A stretch of 64,000 nucleotides of DNA from Siphonodentalium dalli (GCA_032622095.1 CP136062.1:11311710-11375709); one strand, 5' to 3'; positions 10,918 through 24,092 are shown, counted from the stretch's first letter. A program made the numbers and translations. Notes: generated from the sequence alone by a model not told the origin.

Positions 10918-12284
10918 TATGTTAAATTAGTATATGCTACGTGCCACCCAGACTCATTAGGCATTACTAAAACATGTTTATCGCACATATACCAATACAC
11001 TAGAGCACACAGGAGCACCAATGGGAAATCAAAGAAATTTAATGTTACGATTGATTCCAATTGATTCAGATTGGTCAGGATTGGTTAAGAATTTTATAAC
11101 GTTCACAGTTTATCTTGTATGAATTCAGGAATATTATATGAGTACAGAAAAGGCATTATTTCTATTGGACTGCTCATGTGTAGCATGTGAGAGTAAAGCA
11201 TATAATAAAAAACAAATCTACACTTTTAGTAGAAACCTGTATTAACTCATTCATGTCTACATGAGATTGTGAATTATTTCCATTTTCTATCTCTTTTGTC
11301 ACATATGAGATAACTGTTAACCACTCACAAGTCTAGGTATGTTACATGTTTTTTTCGTTATACATCAGTGTATACATCAGTGTTTAATGTCCATGTTTGA
11401 CCAGATTTGAAATTAAATTTATTTCTTTAAAGTTATCCTTATATGATGTTAATTACATAAAATACTACATGGGCGATTCAGCTGCATTAAGAATACTTTC
11501 CCTTGTCCTAAAGAGGCACACACCAACATCCATGGAGCTAGTGTGTTTAGTGTTGCTGCAGTTCCTTATTATTGATTTCTTAGTGTTACAAACAAGTACA
11601 AACTAGTAAAAATCCAATAAAAGGTGTGAAGGAAAAATAATAATTTTGTCACGGAAAAATTGCTTTGTGCTTATTTTGACACCACCACCCCAACATACGT
11701 GTCGGAAAAATCCCCCCTGCTCAAGGTAGTTATGTATACAACACACGCCGTCATTCTTATATTTTAATTACATGCAGTGACTCTCGATTGAACAAACATT
11801 TTCGTTATAGTTTATTGCTACGATAGTTGCGTTCCGAATCGAGAAGTAAATATTTACAATTGAGCGTTGATCAGACGATGTTATCTATGGAGTGGTACGG
11901 TTGATTTGCTTGACATTTTCGGCGAGGTGAGTATAATGCTACATTCCTCCAGTTGGCATAGCGCCTTACTAACTGATCAGTTTCACGCACTCGAACAAGT
12001 TCATAATATGTTTTAATATATTTGCATTATGTTTATATCGTGGCTCCGAGCCACCCAGAATCAGTAACCTACGTCACAAATAAAAGTTGTTTTTAAAATA
12101 ATGCGGGCAATTTAATTTCATAAATAGTTTACGATTATGAAGAAATACATCAAGATAATGTGGATTCAAAACATGAAGACTAAGTGAATTGCCAGCGAAA
12201 AATCGATGTCCCTGATCCACAGAAAGCTAAAACGGTGTATGTTCTTTCGATCTCTTGTCGATAAAATCTTCATGTGTGAAGTTC

Positions 12285-12450
12285 GGAACATGTAGCTGAA
12301 TGGTTGAAGTGTTAGAATTGTAATAGCTGTCAAGAGCTTATGAGTTCGACCTCGCAGGCGGCAGCTGAGCTTAAAACACTGGCTTGTTCTAGTTAAGTGG
12401 GGTGTGGCTGTAGAGTTATACGATGTTCAAATATCGCGCTTAAATGTGAC
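12285..12450 (+). mobile_element. tRNA-derived SINE head
   Basis: An A-box-like TAGCTGAATGG (12293-12303) is followed 40 bases later by a B-box-like AGTTCGACCTC (12344-12354). The text between (GTTAGAATTGTAATAGC) looks like a decayed tRNA anticodon arm. This spacing and order match the RNA polymerase III promoter of tRNA-derived SINEs. The downstream body (to about 12450) is unclassified and no A-tail or target duplication was resolved. Confidence 0.5.
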
Positions 12451-12564
12451 CCTTTAGCAAGGTTACTCGTACTGTGACTTCTCGCCACTCACGCATTCAA
12501 TGTACTCAATCCGACCAGACTGTCCCCATATCATCAAGTTACAACAACGTTTCTTTAAAATACG

Positions 12565-12905
12565 CCGTTGTTATCGGAATCGATTATTTATAAACAAATA
12601 CTACTAACCGCTGGTATGGTATCTCATTTCCAAAAACGAGTTATTTATCAACATGTTCGACCAGATATGGCCGTATTATCACTTGTCTACCACGAAATTT
12701 GGCCGTATTACCACTTGTTTTTAGAGTTATCCATCTTCATCCGCAATTATGTCCGGGACAATTGGTCTTAGGACTCGTTTCTTGGCCACAACTAATTACA
12801 CATTTCGAGAAATAACAAATTTCAAAAATCGATATCTGATCACCCTGATCTTTGATGGATGGGCTCCTGGACACGAATAAAAAAAATTGTTCACCCGAAG
12901 GCAAA
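12565..12905. mobile_element. Diverged copy of the MITE at 50897-51219
   Basis: The segment TTCGAGAAATAACAAATTTC (12803-12822), then AAAAATCGATATCTGATCAC and the ...CACCCGAAGGCAAAG end (to about 12905), matches the arm of the 50897-51219 element. The left part has GGTATCTCATTTCC and AACGAGTTATT, a weak mirror image. It is old and partly decayed. Confidence 0.5.
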
Positions 12906-12915
12906 GAAATCGTCA

Positions 12916-14428
12916 TTTGGGAGCGTTAATTGATACATCTCTATGTAAAACACAATAGTTGTCTTTTATTTTTTCGAACTAATGTGTTTATGATGTTCAT
13001 GTTGCATGCTATAACGTTTGAAGTATACGAAGTTGTAAATAAATAAATAATTCTTTATTGGTGGGACGGATTAAACGCGATAAACAAAATGATAATCGCT
13101 CCGACCTGACAAGACGAGCCACTACTTATATTCCATGTCTAAGAATCATGTTTTGTGATGCCATTTGGATATACAATTTATGAGAATACGTGTAGCACTT
13201 TTAGAGCAAGAGTATTCTCTATTTTCACCAAATATCCACAGAGGGTTTCACATCACTTTAACCTGGACAACACCGGGTAACCCTGCTAGTATTGAATATA
13301 TTCCGAATACTGTCTGGTCTAAAACGTGTGGTTGTTTAGCTAACGAAAAATAGTGGTTACTTTTAACAGAGACCAGAAATTTTATTGTGTACTTTTGTCA
13401 CAGTAAACGTTAATTACTCATTGTCGCTATAACTATGTAATAAAACAATACAAACAATCAATCTGGGACATTTGACGTTCGGAGCACAGCTATGGGAACA
13501 CCCTAATGACCTTTTCGCCAATTATGGTATCACCTGAGTGGTCCGTTCTAACAATAGAACAATAAAGTATCCCACTTAATCATCTCATTTTATAATAAAA
13601 TAATCGAAACAAAATCAATATTAATTGATAGAAGCGTTCCGGACAAGGGTCTTCAATTCAAATGTATTATTTTATACACACGAAACTATTTCAAAATTGT
13701 TATATGAAGAGATAATCCATCCTTAAAGCAACTTGGCGGTTTGCGCTAATAATACTCGCATTTGAATTTTTCCCTTATCGAACTATCTCGATAAATACTT
13801 GAATACCTTTCTACGAGCATTATGTCCCAGATACACGCATTGAAGTCATAAAAAAATACGATCTTTGGGTCCCAAGCAAAAACAGTCATGTGCACGGCAT
13901 GGAACAGAAAAGGGCGTCTCGCGATGGTCTATCCATGATATGGTAGACATAAAGAGCGCTTATTTCACTTACGTGAGAAAAATTCAGACAACTGGAAAAT
14001 GGCTGTGACCATGGCAAGTATTTGAACTTTGAAAACGGTATAACAATATTTGCATTTATCAACATATCATATCTCTTTCCAAATCACGTAGACAAAATTT
14101 GTAATGTCGAATGGTGCATGTCCATTTCATTTCAATGTGGAATTATGCACACAGATAAGACACTAAATGTCGACTTTTAATCTACATGTATAGTCTCAAG
14201 TTTTGAAAAAAACACTCTAGAATATGAACGCTGTTTCAGTTTGTAAAAGCAGTTTAAAGAATCACTTAGTTTTCGAACCCTCGGATAATTTTACATAAAA
14301 TATATGCCATATTATATACAATTTGAAAAAGGGAGCTCTAACACATTGGATCATCAACTTATTCGGTGTAATAAACTGTGAACTTATTTTGTTGAGATAT
14401 CGATTTGGGTTCTGTGATCAACTTACAT
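12916..14428. other. No recognised feature
   Basis: The sequence is AT-rich with only short frames. A brief AAATAAATAAATAA run lies near 13037. No conserved protein, RNA or clear repeat was seen. Confidence 0.45.
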
Positions 14429-14429
14429 T

Positions 14430-14495
14430 ATTTTCAATGGAAGGGGAATAGCTCAATATATTTAGATATAGAGTTATTCCCCTTCCATTGAAAAT
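14430..14495. repeat. Perfect 21-bp inverted repeat (hairpin)
   Basis: ATTTTCAATGGAAGGGGAATA at 14430-14450 is mirrored exactly by the arm at 14475-14495. The loop is about 24 bases. It could be a decayed foldback MITE centre. Confidence 0.7.
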
Positions 14496-15098
14496 AAACA
14501 ACAGTTTGAATTATGTTGAATTTTGGGAGCCTTAACGGGGAAAATTATTTTATGATTTCAGGTAGTTTCTATTACTCTATGGGCTCCTTATGAGCCACAG
14601 ACGTTCCAAATGATGATGAATTATAGTATTTTAATCATATTTTATGGCATAGATTGTTATTAAAACCGTATATCAAGGCACTATAAATAATAATCAGTGA
14701 CATGGAATCGGAATATGATATAGGCTACTTAATTGGTGTTAATCGGTGTCCAATCTGAAATGCCGAACACATCGCTAACCGTATAATATGTGTCGATTAA
14801 GCGACAACACAGGGCCGTTTCCATAGTGACAATGCGATCTTGTGGTTTCTCATGAATGCCAGATAAAGACACTATTAGAAACAACGACAGTTTATTATAC
14901 TAAAACATACCTTTGAAGTCCCATCGACCAATATGAAACCAGAAAATCACATATCTGATTTTGAAAACATGTGCGTATTCAGTGATAACTTAAATAAATC
15001 AAGTAATTTATTCGCATTTTTTTAAATAAGATTTTCTTATTTTCAAGAAAATATGAATACAAAAAATGTAAATATGACAAAAGGTTTTTAATCAAAGC

Positions 15099-15293
15099 AT
15101 GGAACAACCCGACCTGGAAAATCGCGACAAAGCGAACCACAATACGGCCGAGCGGGTGGTCCATGTGATCCCATTTCCGGAAGGTTTTGCCGAAAAATTA
15201 GACGCGATCAAATTCTTCAGACTCACAAAAAAAAAACTTAAAATAAAGACAGTCAATAAAAAGCAAAATGTCGAGCTATATAAAAAACATTAA
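15099..15293 (+). CDS. Small lysine-rich ORF, unrecognised
   Basis: A 64-codon frame opens at an ATG after an AT-rich stretch. Its first half is GC-richer than its surroundings and reads like normal protein (EQPDLENRD, VVHVIPFPEGFAEKLDAIKFF). The second half is lysine-rich and AT-rich (LTKKKLKIKTVNKKQ). No domain is recognised and no splice sites were confirmed. It may be chance, a 5' exon or a relic of a captured coding piece. Confidence 0.18.
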   Translation: MEQPDLENRDKANHNTAERVVHVIPFPEGFAEKLDAIKFFRLTKKKLKIKTVNKKQNVELYKKH

Positions 15294-15705
15294 TAAAACG
15301 ACGACTTCAAATCAGACATACACATGTACATGTAGCAACTAAATGAGATTTCACCAACATGGGTAAAACACATTGGCAATTTCAGTGAACTTACATGTAG
15401 GTAAAACAATTCGTATTATGTGAACCTATGGAATAACGATAAATTGAGCAGTACTATCACTGTACTTACCACGTAGCACGCGGGTAATAACTTAATATAC
15501 CACAGTTTATCCTTCGATTGAAAGTTAATTGAACGAATTGTCGTTAGTATGCATTTTCACTCGCACCAGCTTGTCCGTGCCCGACAAAAGGCATAGAATT
15601 GGTCGCATAGCAATATCGATTATCCACATGTGTTATTTCAAATGGTCGATTGTGTACTGTCAATAGACAACCATTCGCACAGCAGGGATGCCAAGATATA
15701 CATAT

Positions 15706-15831
15706 AGAATATCCCCATTGTGTCTGCATGGTCTGGGTGAATCAAAAGTGGCATTTAGCGAATGGGTAAAACCACAAAATGTCGAATAGTAGTGTAAATT
15801 CGATACATCCATACACAAATGGGGATATTCT
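15706..15831. repeat. Short inverted repeat
   Basis: AGAATATCCCCATTGTGT at 15706-15723 is mirrored near 15813-15831 by ACACAAATGGGGATATTCT. The 90-base loop holds nothing recognisable, and overlapping minus-strand frames in 15544-15984 look like chance. Confidence 0.5.
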
Positions 15832-16062
15832 GTTTCTCGGTACACAAGCAAAACATGCTAGGAAAGTGTTATAAATCCGTATAAACCAATTAACACGATT
15901 CCGGGGGCCATTCACAATAACCACCGGTGTGTAACCCACACTTGCCACTACACCAACGAGGTTGTGTTTACAAAACACAGGCACTTTACTCTCCCCAGTT
16001 CGAAATTAATAAAGTACGAGAATTAACTCACACAAAATGCATTATTTTTCTCGACATGAATC

Positions 16063-16417
16063 TTTAAAGGGGTACTGTACACTAACTCCGGCCATTTATG
16101 GTACCGTCTCCTTTTATACGCAACATAATGTATGCAAGAAATGAATAAATTTGAGCCATGGATTAGTGCAAAATACACTCATGTGTTCTATGACTGATGC
16201 AAACAACGTGGTAATTATAACGAATATGAATAAATGGCTGGAGTCATAAATTCATTTTCGTTATAATTACCATGTTATTTGCATTGTTCATACAGCACAT
16301 GAGTGTATTTTACACTAACACATGGCTAAAATTCATTCAATTGTTGCATATCTATTATGTTGAGTATACAAGGAGATGGTCCCACAAATGACCGGATTTA
16401 GTGTAAGTACCGCTTTA
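16063..16417. mobile_element. Complete palindromic MITE, CCGGCCATTTATGG family
   Basis: The left end AAAGGGGTACTGTACACTAA (16066-16085) and the right end (reverse complement AAAGCGGTACTTACACTAAA) pair. Pairing continues through the CTCCTTTTATAC, GAATAAATTTGAGCCATG, AAAATACACTCATGTG and GGTAATTATAACG blocks to a centre near 16240. It has no coding content. Relatives are at 2686-2775 and 5545-5717. A TA site flanks a possible inner terminus (16073-16074 and 16407-16408). Confidence 0.8.
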
Positions 16418-16592
16418 AACAATTATAAATAACTATTGAGGAAGTATATATAACAAAAAAACGAGACAGGCAGACATACGTATAGCACAAGCATTATAGT
16501 AACAATACATTGATCAATATTATATTCTAGCACTCACTTTAGCATTCTCCGTAGTGAATTTCACTTTTCTCACTGGCGACATTAATAGCAAT

Positions 16593-16722
16593 CACCCCGG
16601 TGGGTGTTTATACCTAAAGCGCGTGTGAATGATGACGTCATATAATTCAGGAACCGTGTACGTTAATTTGGTAAATTAACACGTGACATCCGGCCTGTCA
16701 CTGCGCAGAATCCAGCAGAAAC
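16593..16722 (+). repeat. CRE-containing dispersed repeat, copy 1
   Basis: It shares with 22866-23030 and 43489-43648 this order of blocks: CACCCC(G/A)GTGGGTGTTTAT, then TGACGTCATATAA (16633), then ACACGTGAC (16680), then TCCGG and ACTGCGCAGAATCCAGCAG. TGACGTCA is the canonical CREB/ATF site and CACGTG the canonical E-box. Function is unknown; the conservation between copies simply reflects a repeat family. Confidence 0.7.
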
Positions 16723-17514
16723 GGATCAATTAATTTCTTTATTCTGCCAATTTCTGGATAATCAGTTCAAACCGTACTTGGTGGACCCAACTATAGTCTT
16801 GAAGTTGATCACAACAGGAGCCGAGGAGGATTTTCTGAATGTTTCAAACCAAACAATTCAATCATTTTCCGCGCAGAGTCGAAGGAAACCACTTCAATAA
16901 TATGTTGAAATACTGATTATTATTGTGAACATGCTATACATGTCTGAATGATGCTGCGAAGTTGTTCCGTGTGCGTGTTATCGAGTTTCAACTTTCATGC
17001 CGAGAGCTCGGTTCCTTTCCTAATTTCGTGCAGATGTAAACAAACTCGAGCTACTTAAGTAGGCTACTTCGTCTGGAATTCTACAACTAATGCTTTGTAC
17101 AAACTGATGAACATTATAATAACTATCTGCCAAGGACCCCTCAAAATTACCTATGTGAAAAGGTGATGACGTAGAAAAAAGTACTTATCATTACGTACTG
17201 TTGTTGTACATGTCATACTATAGGCTATAGCACCAAAGCCTAAAGGTTCACTCTCGCTGATGGGGTCGTTGTCGTAATGTTTTATACATAAATGCACACG
17301 GTTGGCATTATGTATACATAAACACACACCAGTCTCAAGTCGGCGCGAGATTGAAATGTTGCCGTGCGGTAACTAATTTCCATCTTCTTCAATCGAAACT
17401 ATTTTTCTTCAGAAGTTCTAATAAAGGGATAAATTTCTTTTAGCACAAAGATAAAATTGATTATTGGTCAAAATTGATCTTGGTATTAAACAGGGGGCCG
17501 AAATAACTACATGG

Positions 17515-17943
17515 GTGCCACGATTACGATAATCGATGAACTTTTGATAAAGCCCATAATCGATAACCATTTCCGTCGTCGATTAATCTGCGTTATTTGT
17601 TTCGGACGTCAGAAAGTGTCGGGTATTATTGAATACCGCGTTTGTTTTACACAGTTAAATCTACAACTGAGGGTTAACAACCATCGATCGTGCATCAAAG
17701 AGATTTGGACAACATGGGTGCTACAAATATATGTTGCATTTGATGATACAACATGGTTACTCTTTGGGTCCTTGTATATTCTACAATTTGGCGGCACAAC
17801 GGCTTTGAACTTGTGGCAACGTCATTGTATATTTCTACAAGGAGGACGGTACAATGTCTTTGAAATGAGCCGAGTGTCACTGATTGCACTCGCCCTTGTA
17901 GACGACCGATTATCGGTTATCAAAATCAATAATACTGGCACCT
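17515..17943. mobile_element. Possible non-autonomous hAT-like element
   Basis: The left end GGTGCCACGATTACGATAAT and the right end (reverse complement GGTGCCAGTATTATTGATTT) are similar over the first bases, and both subterminal parts are rich in ATCGATTA/CGATTATCG motifs. This is common in animal hAT elements. An open plus-strand frame of 152 codons spans the interior but shows no transposase motif. No 8-bp target duplication was established. Confidence 0.3.
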
Positions 17944-19363
17944 CGAGAAACAACTGCATAATTGTTTGATAGATGAACAGAAGAACACAAATATGATCAA
18001 CAAATGTGCATTTATGTAGAAAACACCATGAAAATGACCCCATGTCAAAAACAAAATCACATTGAACGACATTTTTAATTGTGTTTGTGTGTGAATAACG
18101 ATTGCTATCTTGTGAAGACTTGCAATAACATATTAAATGGTAAAATACGCGCGTTCGCATCCGTATATTCACAAGAATATCCGTCTATTTTACAAGCTCG
18201 ACATGCCATGTTTGTTTATGGTATTCTACAGTTCTAACACATCGACTATTTATCATTTTGCTGGTGGGAAAGCGTATGTTCACGTTGATGCTATTTATAT
18301 GCACAGAAAAAAAACACCATTACTCGGGAAAGCAACCTACTGAAATGCATATAGATGTACGCGAATCATGTTCCATTCTCACACAATGCAGTTATCCCAA
18401 ATCCGCGCTCTTGAAAATATAATTGGCTGCATGGCTGGCCTACTTCTAATGGCACAGTGTGTTACGCACCTGTCCGACTAAGTCACTTTGAACCCAAAAT
18501 GTATACAAAATTCGCACTAAGTTCGCGATCTTGGACAGTCAGTACAATCGGTATAAACGTTTGTAATGACATAACGTGTCTTGACAGCATTACCTGTTAT
18601 GCTATATTGATATGTTTCTGAATTATATTTAATGCTTGATTCCTGATACACATATATAGTGACATTTCAGTGATCTTTCTAGAACGTTCCCGGGCATGAT
18701 ATAACTTCAAATAAAACATGTTCGCCTTTGTCCCATTCTGGTGATTTGGGCTCGTTTTTAGCATGTTACTAATTTTATATTAAGACGTAATCAAGACATG
18801 TGTTTATCAGTTGTGTGAGTGATTGCCATTCGCGCATAATTATTTCATAAATAAATATATCCGCTACACGTAGATATAACCGTCACTTATATTACTGGCC
18901 GTTGAAATCACTGACCCGACAAACTGATAAACCAGGACTTAACAGTCTTGGCAAATTAATGATCGGCATTTATTTAAAACTTCGCACATCATTGTGGACA
19001 GACTATAACTATCCGCATCTTTCACGAGAATATACCATCCCATTGCAGTTATAATGTTTAACATCTCAAGTCTTTAATTTGGAATTTAAGCACAAGAGAT
19101 AGACACATGCGTGTGTGAGGAACCGTGCATGTTTTTTTATTCCCGTTGCCAATCAAATATATATATATTGTACACATGTGTGTATGTATACTAATAAAAC
19201 CGAACTGTGTATGTCTGTTCAGTTGTTTGTCGGTCTGACCTGCTATTGGTGACCAACTGGTTGGATCACGACAAGCAAAAATTGGGACACACGGTGAATT
19301 GTCACGTGGAGTAGGTACTTCTCACGTCATGAATAATTTAATAACATTTTTACATCTATATCT
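17944..19363. other. No recognised feature
   Basis: AT-rich, with only short frames and a small TA run near 19160. I saw no gene, RNA or convincing repeat. Confidence 0.4.
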
Positions 19364-19434
19364 ACAGTATGCCCTAAGTAATCGACTCCTTAAACATAGC
19401 AGAATTATGGGTAACATTTCAGGATTAGTTTTGA
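19364..19434 (+). repeat. Fragment of Tc1/mariner-like MITE (family of 3453-3636)
   Basis: It starts TACAGTATGCCCTAAGTAAT (19364 onward) and contains CTTAAACATAGCAGAATTAT and TTTCAGGATTA, matching one arm of the 3453-3636 palindrome. The other arm is absent. Confidence 0.55.
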
Positions 19435-20264
19435 ATTTTTAATTGTGAAATATACTCAACAATCAACCAACCGACTAGTGGTCTGTGTTCCATGTTCCTA
19501 CATCGCTCTGGATAGTCATGATTTAAATTGAGCATATGTTTTCCACTATAGTATGATAGCAGTAACAGGGAACGCGTGATAATTTAGATCGGCATAGTAT
19601 GCCTATTTTAAATGTAGTTAGCCTGATTTTTCGAGGCCAGTAGCACCCTTTATTTGGGCATGCAAGATATGTGCCAATTTTCGGCATATGATATGCCAAT
19701 TTAATGAGTATTCTGAGCCCGGAATTTATAGATTCCATCGTGCTGCTTATTTCATTAGAGCAGTCGGTCGTATCACGCCCAAGTTTGCACTTTGAGTCAA
19801 ATGAGTTAGTAATGTACGTGACAGTCATGGTTTAAACCAGCATAGTTTATGCCTATTTGTTGCATTTTAGATGCAGAAATTATTCTGTATTTGCATATTA
19901 TATGCAACCTAGAATGGCTTGACCTGTCTTTACAACAGCGCTTACTAGGGCCGACACATTGTGTGTGAAGTATATAAGTGTTCCTATATGATATATACCC
20001 AGAGCACATGTGGTTGGAAGGAACTGGTTTAATCTAGTTCAAACAGTTCCATGACAGAATCAGCATGTGGTGGACATTGTGCCCTCTGTAACTTTAATGA
20101 TGGGAAATTGATATCCCTACTCTATTGGAGTTGGTGATTAATGACGTGATTTGCTTGTCATGGTATCTACATTGCATAATCAGCCACTGTGATGTGTAAA
20201 TACTTCCAGGTATAGCTTATATCTCTTGTGAGAATATATTATAGAGATTTCGAAATTTTGGTGA

Positions 20265-20820
20265 GCTTCCGGTCAGTTCAAACTTTTTGCAAATTCCAAC
20301 GAAAATCAAAGGGGGGGGGGGGGGGGGGGAATTGTCTAAAAATCAAACATCGAGTAAAACAAATTTGAATAGTGGATATGATAGATAGTACCCAAACGCA
20401 ACTTATCGATGTCTGCTTAATTTGCGCTAAGGTACAAGGTTTACTCGTGGCGAGGCTTTATAATGTTAACAAGTATATTTAAGTGCTGTATCACTAAGCT
20501 ATTTTTTCGCCAAATCCGACCGGGTTAACGAAGGAGCGATGTAATGCAGGAGCCGGTACGTTGATATATTTTTGGTAACAACTCAGAGTTTGACCGCTCA
20601 ACTCTCAAAACAAACCGACCAGCGGAAAGCTCGTGTTCAGGTGGGTACATATTGGCAAATTCCAACAAAAACCAAAAGTTCAAAAATTCTTGAAAAAAAT
20701 AAAATATGGAGATAACATTTTGCTGACGAGTGGATGTGATAGGGGATATCAACGCCCAACACTGGTGCGATTGCTTAAGTTTCAGAACAAAGAAACCACC
20801 CGTGGCGACGATACATAGCG
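20265..20820 (+). repeat. Degenerate direct repeat, about 370-bp period, with a 19-G tract
   Basis: The block GCAAATTCCAACGAAAATCAA (20289-20309) recurs as GCAAATTCCAACAAAAACCAA near 20654. It is followed in both copies by TGGATATGATAG/TGGATGTGATAG, a CCCAAACGCAACTT/CGCCCAACACTGG block and a TCGTGGCGAGG/CCGTGGCGACG block. In copy 1 a run of 19 guanines (20311-20329) interrupts the match. Confidence 0.55.
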
Positions 20821-20830
20821 TAATGCGTAC

Positions 20831-22865
20831 TACATGCATAGGAACACAGCCTACATCGATATATGGCAAAAGTCGAAATTCAAGCAGGTTAATGAAGGAG
20901 TGAGTGAAATGTGTGAGCATGTGCCTCAGTATACCATATATACATCCTGGAAGTTTGACTAATATAAAAGCAATCCGTCTAACAGAGAACGCGCATCGGT
21001 TGGTCGAGGCTTTTGGAAACTTCAAGTAAATCTTGCAAAGAAATAAATGAAGAAATCGAGATAAAACAAACTGGATGTGGTCGGTACTATCCACGTGCAA
21101 ATTCGATGATTTTTTTTACTTTTCAAATGAATGCGCAATGTGTTAATCAGGATTAAGTGACCGATAGATATTACATGTATTCACTTATCGTGTAGAAAAA
21201 TACTCCCGGATGACTGTATACACATAGGAAAATTAATGTGAAGGGTTAACAATATGATTATCTCTTTAAATAACAAGTTTGAAATAGTTTTGTGGGTACA
21301 AAATAATAAATATGAATTGAAAACCCATGTCCAGTAAGACTTCTATGAGCTAATGTTGATTTTTTTCAAATATTTTATTATGAAATGAGATGTTTAATTG
21401 GGACAAGATATTGATTTATTTTTAGAACATACCTGGTCACTGGTAACAGTAACCACTATTGTTCGTTCGCTAAACAACCACACATTATTTGACCAGAAGA
21501 TATTCGAAATGAGATCAATATTAATCAATATAATCATTTCCGGACAGAATTATTGACTCATATTTAATATTTTATACCCTGATAACTATATAATACATTA
21601 AGTATAGGGTTATAGATATGTCTAGAGCAGGGGTAGGCTTAATGTTAACGTTGTGGTCAGGATATGGTTTATAAATTGGGTTAGAATTGTGGATATTGTT
21701 AATGTTAAAATTGTGACGGTGTCAGTTATGCAAAGTATTTGGTTGTAGGTACGCTTGTATGTATGACTAGGCTCATCGAAAGAGTTATGGTAATGGTCCA
21801 AGGTACGGCTACGGATATGGTTTGCAGGAGGGCAATGTATTTCGTAAGGGTATTTTATTGGGTTAGAGTTAAGTGCTGTGGATAGGGCTGTGGGAACGGT
21901 TATGATTATGGATTGGCTACCAATATTAGGGTTATGGAGTGGTTTATGTGTAAGGATTGGATAGGGGTGGGTAGATGATTAAATTATGGATGGTGATCGG
22001 GGATGGGGAATTTATATCGAAGTATCAAAATTCTGCAGGCCAAAATATTAACCCTCTAGTTATTCATTATTATTATTTTTGGGAGGAAAGTGTGTTACTC
22101 TTAATCTCAGGAACCGCTAAATGTAGAATGCTGTAATTTTCTGTGCGTGTACAACTCCTACGGGAATCGGCCGGTAAGTCATTGATAATTTTGATCGCGC
22201 TCCATTTATGGAGTTATGGCCCTTAAACCGGCTTCTTACATTTATCGACAACTGCAGGAATGCATTAAGGCAGTGGAACAGGACAAATGTTATGACGTAG
22301 AGCAAATTAAACGTAGTTCAGTTCTACAAAATGGACGTTGTCCGATTATTACACGGGGAGTGGGGGAGGGGTGTTCAAAGCCGTAAAAAATAAATTATCT
22401 CTGATTGCGACCAAACCTGCATGTTATAGTCTCCGTTTTATCCCGATAACGATGCCGTGAAAATTTTGTAAATCGGACGATAATTGACAGAGTTACCGGC
22501 CCCTGAATGTCCAAAAATGACGTAAAATTCCTTGTATCCACAACTCGTCACAAAACTTATGCTCGGATGAAGGGGGTTGTGAATAATTAATGAACAATAT
22601 GCATGAGCGAGCAGGCACGCGACATTTGGGCGTCGTCAGGTGAAAACTGGCCAGATGCACGAAGAATGAAGATACCAAAATTCAATATTATGCAACTTTA
22701 GATCCCTTTAACGCAGTCACACGGGGGTGCTGTCATTCGCCGGGGATTTTTTAGGCCAATTCGACGACGTCAGTCGGGAAAAAATATTTCCAAGGACAAC
22801 GGAGATATGATCATTTTCCCGAAGGCATCTGCCGATATTTACACGCAAATCATCCTACCGGTATT
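20831..22865. other. No recognised gene; weak degenerate repeats
   Basis: The 21600-22010 part is rich in GTTATGG/GGTTATGGA-type words on the plus strand, suggesting an old simple repeat. The rest shows no coding or RNA signature. Short frames at 22117-22305 and 22493-22678 are unconvincing. Confidence 0.35.
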
Positions 22866-23030
22866 AGCAACCACCCCAGTGGGTGTTTATACCTAATTGC
22901 ATGTGAATTATGACGTCATATAATTTTTCTATATTTCTATACCAAGAGTGAAAATAGCGTGTATGCTTTTTCGTAAATTTCACACGTGACTTCCGGGAGG
23001 TTACTGCGCAGAATCCAGCAGAAACTGATC
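22866..23030 (+). repeat. CRE-containing dispersed repeat, copy 2
   Basis: Same block order as copies at 16593 and 43489: GCAACCACCCCAGTGGGTGT, TGACGTCATATAA (22911), ACACGTGACTTCCGGG (22983), and ACTGCGCAGAATCCAGCAG. It is closer to copy 3 than to copy 1 in the first 50 bases. Confidence 0.7.
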
Positions 23031-24014
23031 GAAGAATTACGTTTTCTTCACTTCAACTTCAACACAATCGACTGTTAGTAACGGTGTTCTGAGTTAGGAG
23101 AGCAGCGTGCTCCGAAGACAACCGAGACGGAGGAATTTACATACAAGTACAACCACAGTCCCTAGGAATCACTGTTAGTTGAATAAAATATTATTTAATA
23201 ATATTAAATCAATATATTATAGTTAGTTATTATATTAATATATATACCAGTTTGGCAAGTAAAAATTTTGTGTTCGGCATTTTCATTGGTAGATGATTTG
23301 AACGAAATTACAAGAGTACAAATTTTTATGCCACACAAACATTCTCGCTTTCTGAGTTTATATCATCATATTCCGTATTTTTTTCTTGAAACGCTGGTGT
23401 ATTCAGATTGTTTCTATCTTTACCCACTTACCAGAAAAATGTCTGTTAGTTCCTCGAATATTCATTCAAGTCCAACTCTCGGGGATTCCTAATCATTTCT
23501 GAGAAAACCACCCAATCTGTAAATAGTTCGTTCGCGTATAGCCAACCGGTGATAATCCGAATAAAAGGGATTACGGATGTGAGTAAACAGACGTCGGGTG
23601 TGTTAAAACTGGCTCTGTTGTACACTACTAAGTACACATTTTAACTCATTCTCATTACTAGAGAAATGTAGAAATGACCATCTCAAACTAATATATCTAT
23701 ATATTTTCAAGTAGGGCCCTGGGGGTGGTTGATATCTTGAGATGTGAAAGCAAATTTTATATTCCAAGCTCCCAGTTAACTCCGCATCTCAAGAATGGCA
23801 ATGGGAGATAACTCGTGCTGGGTTTGGCTGCAAAAGTAATGTGTAATAGGGAACTGGATTGATAACTTCCCGTTTTAAACAATTTTGCAGAATTACGTCA
23901 CTTGATAATTTAGCCGACAGTTATTCAATGTGAATATTGGATGGAAAATTACGATTTATGTACAACTCAGACAAGGTACAGTTGATATGACCCGACGAGC
24001 ACATTAAGAACAAT

Positions 24015-24060
24015 TATTACCACTTTAGAGGGCGTTCTCTAGTAGATTAACAGTATTTTA
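24015..24060 (+). repeat. ACCACTTTAGAGGGCGTTCT dispersed block, copy 1
   Basis: ACCACTTTAGAGGGCGTTCT followed by CTAGTAGATTAACAGTAT recurs at 43203 with TTATTAGATGAACATTAT. It belongs to a set of blocks shared between 22.9-25.1 kb and 41.1-43.8 kb. Confidence 0.6.
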
Positions 24061-24092
24061 CCCGAACGGTAAAAAGCCATAATGCCCGGCAT

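Noticed and set aside
10812-11060. Minus-strand frame with repeated HLSGVKQ peptide
   Set aside because: The repeat comes from a 24-bp minisatellite whose period is a multiple of three; nothing else in the frame is protein-like.
17511-17969. 152-codon plus-strand frame
   Set aside because: No recognisable motif, and its span matches a candidate non-autonomous element; frames on the other strand are equally open.
20525-21100. 191-codon minus-strand frame
   Set aside because: It crosses a degenerate direct repeat and has no conserved block, so I treat it as chance.
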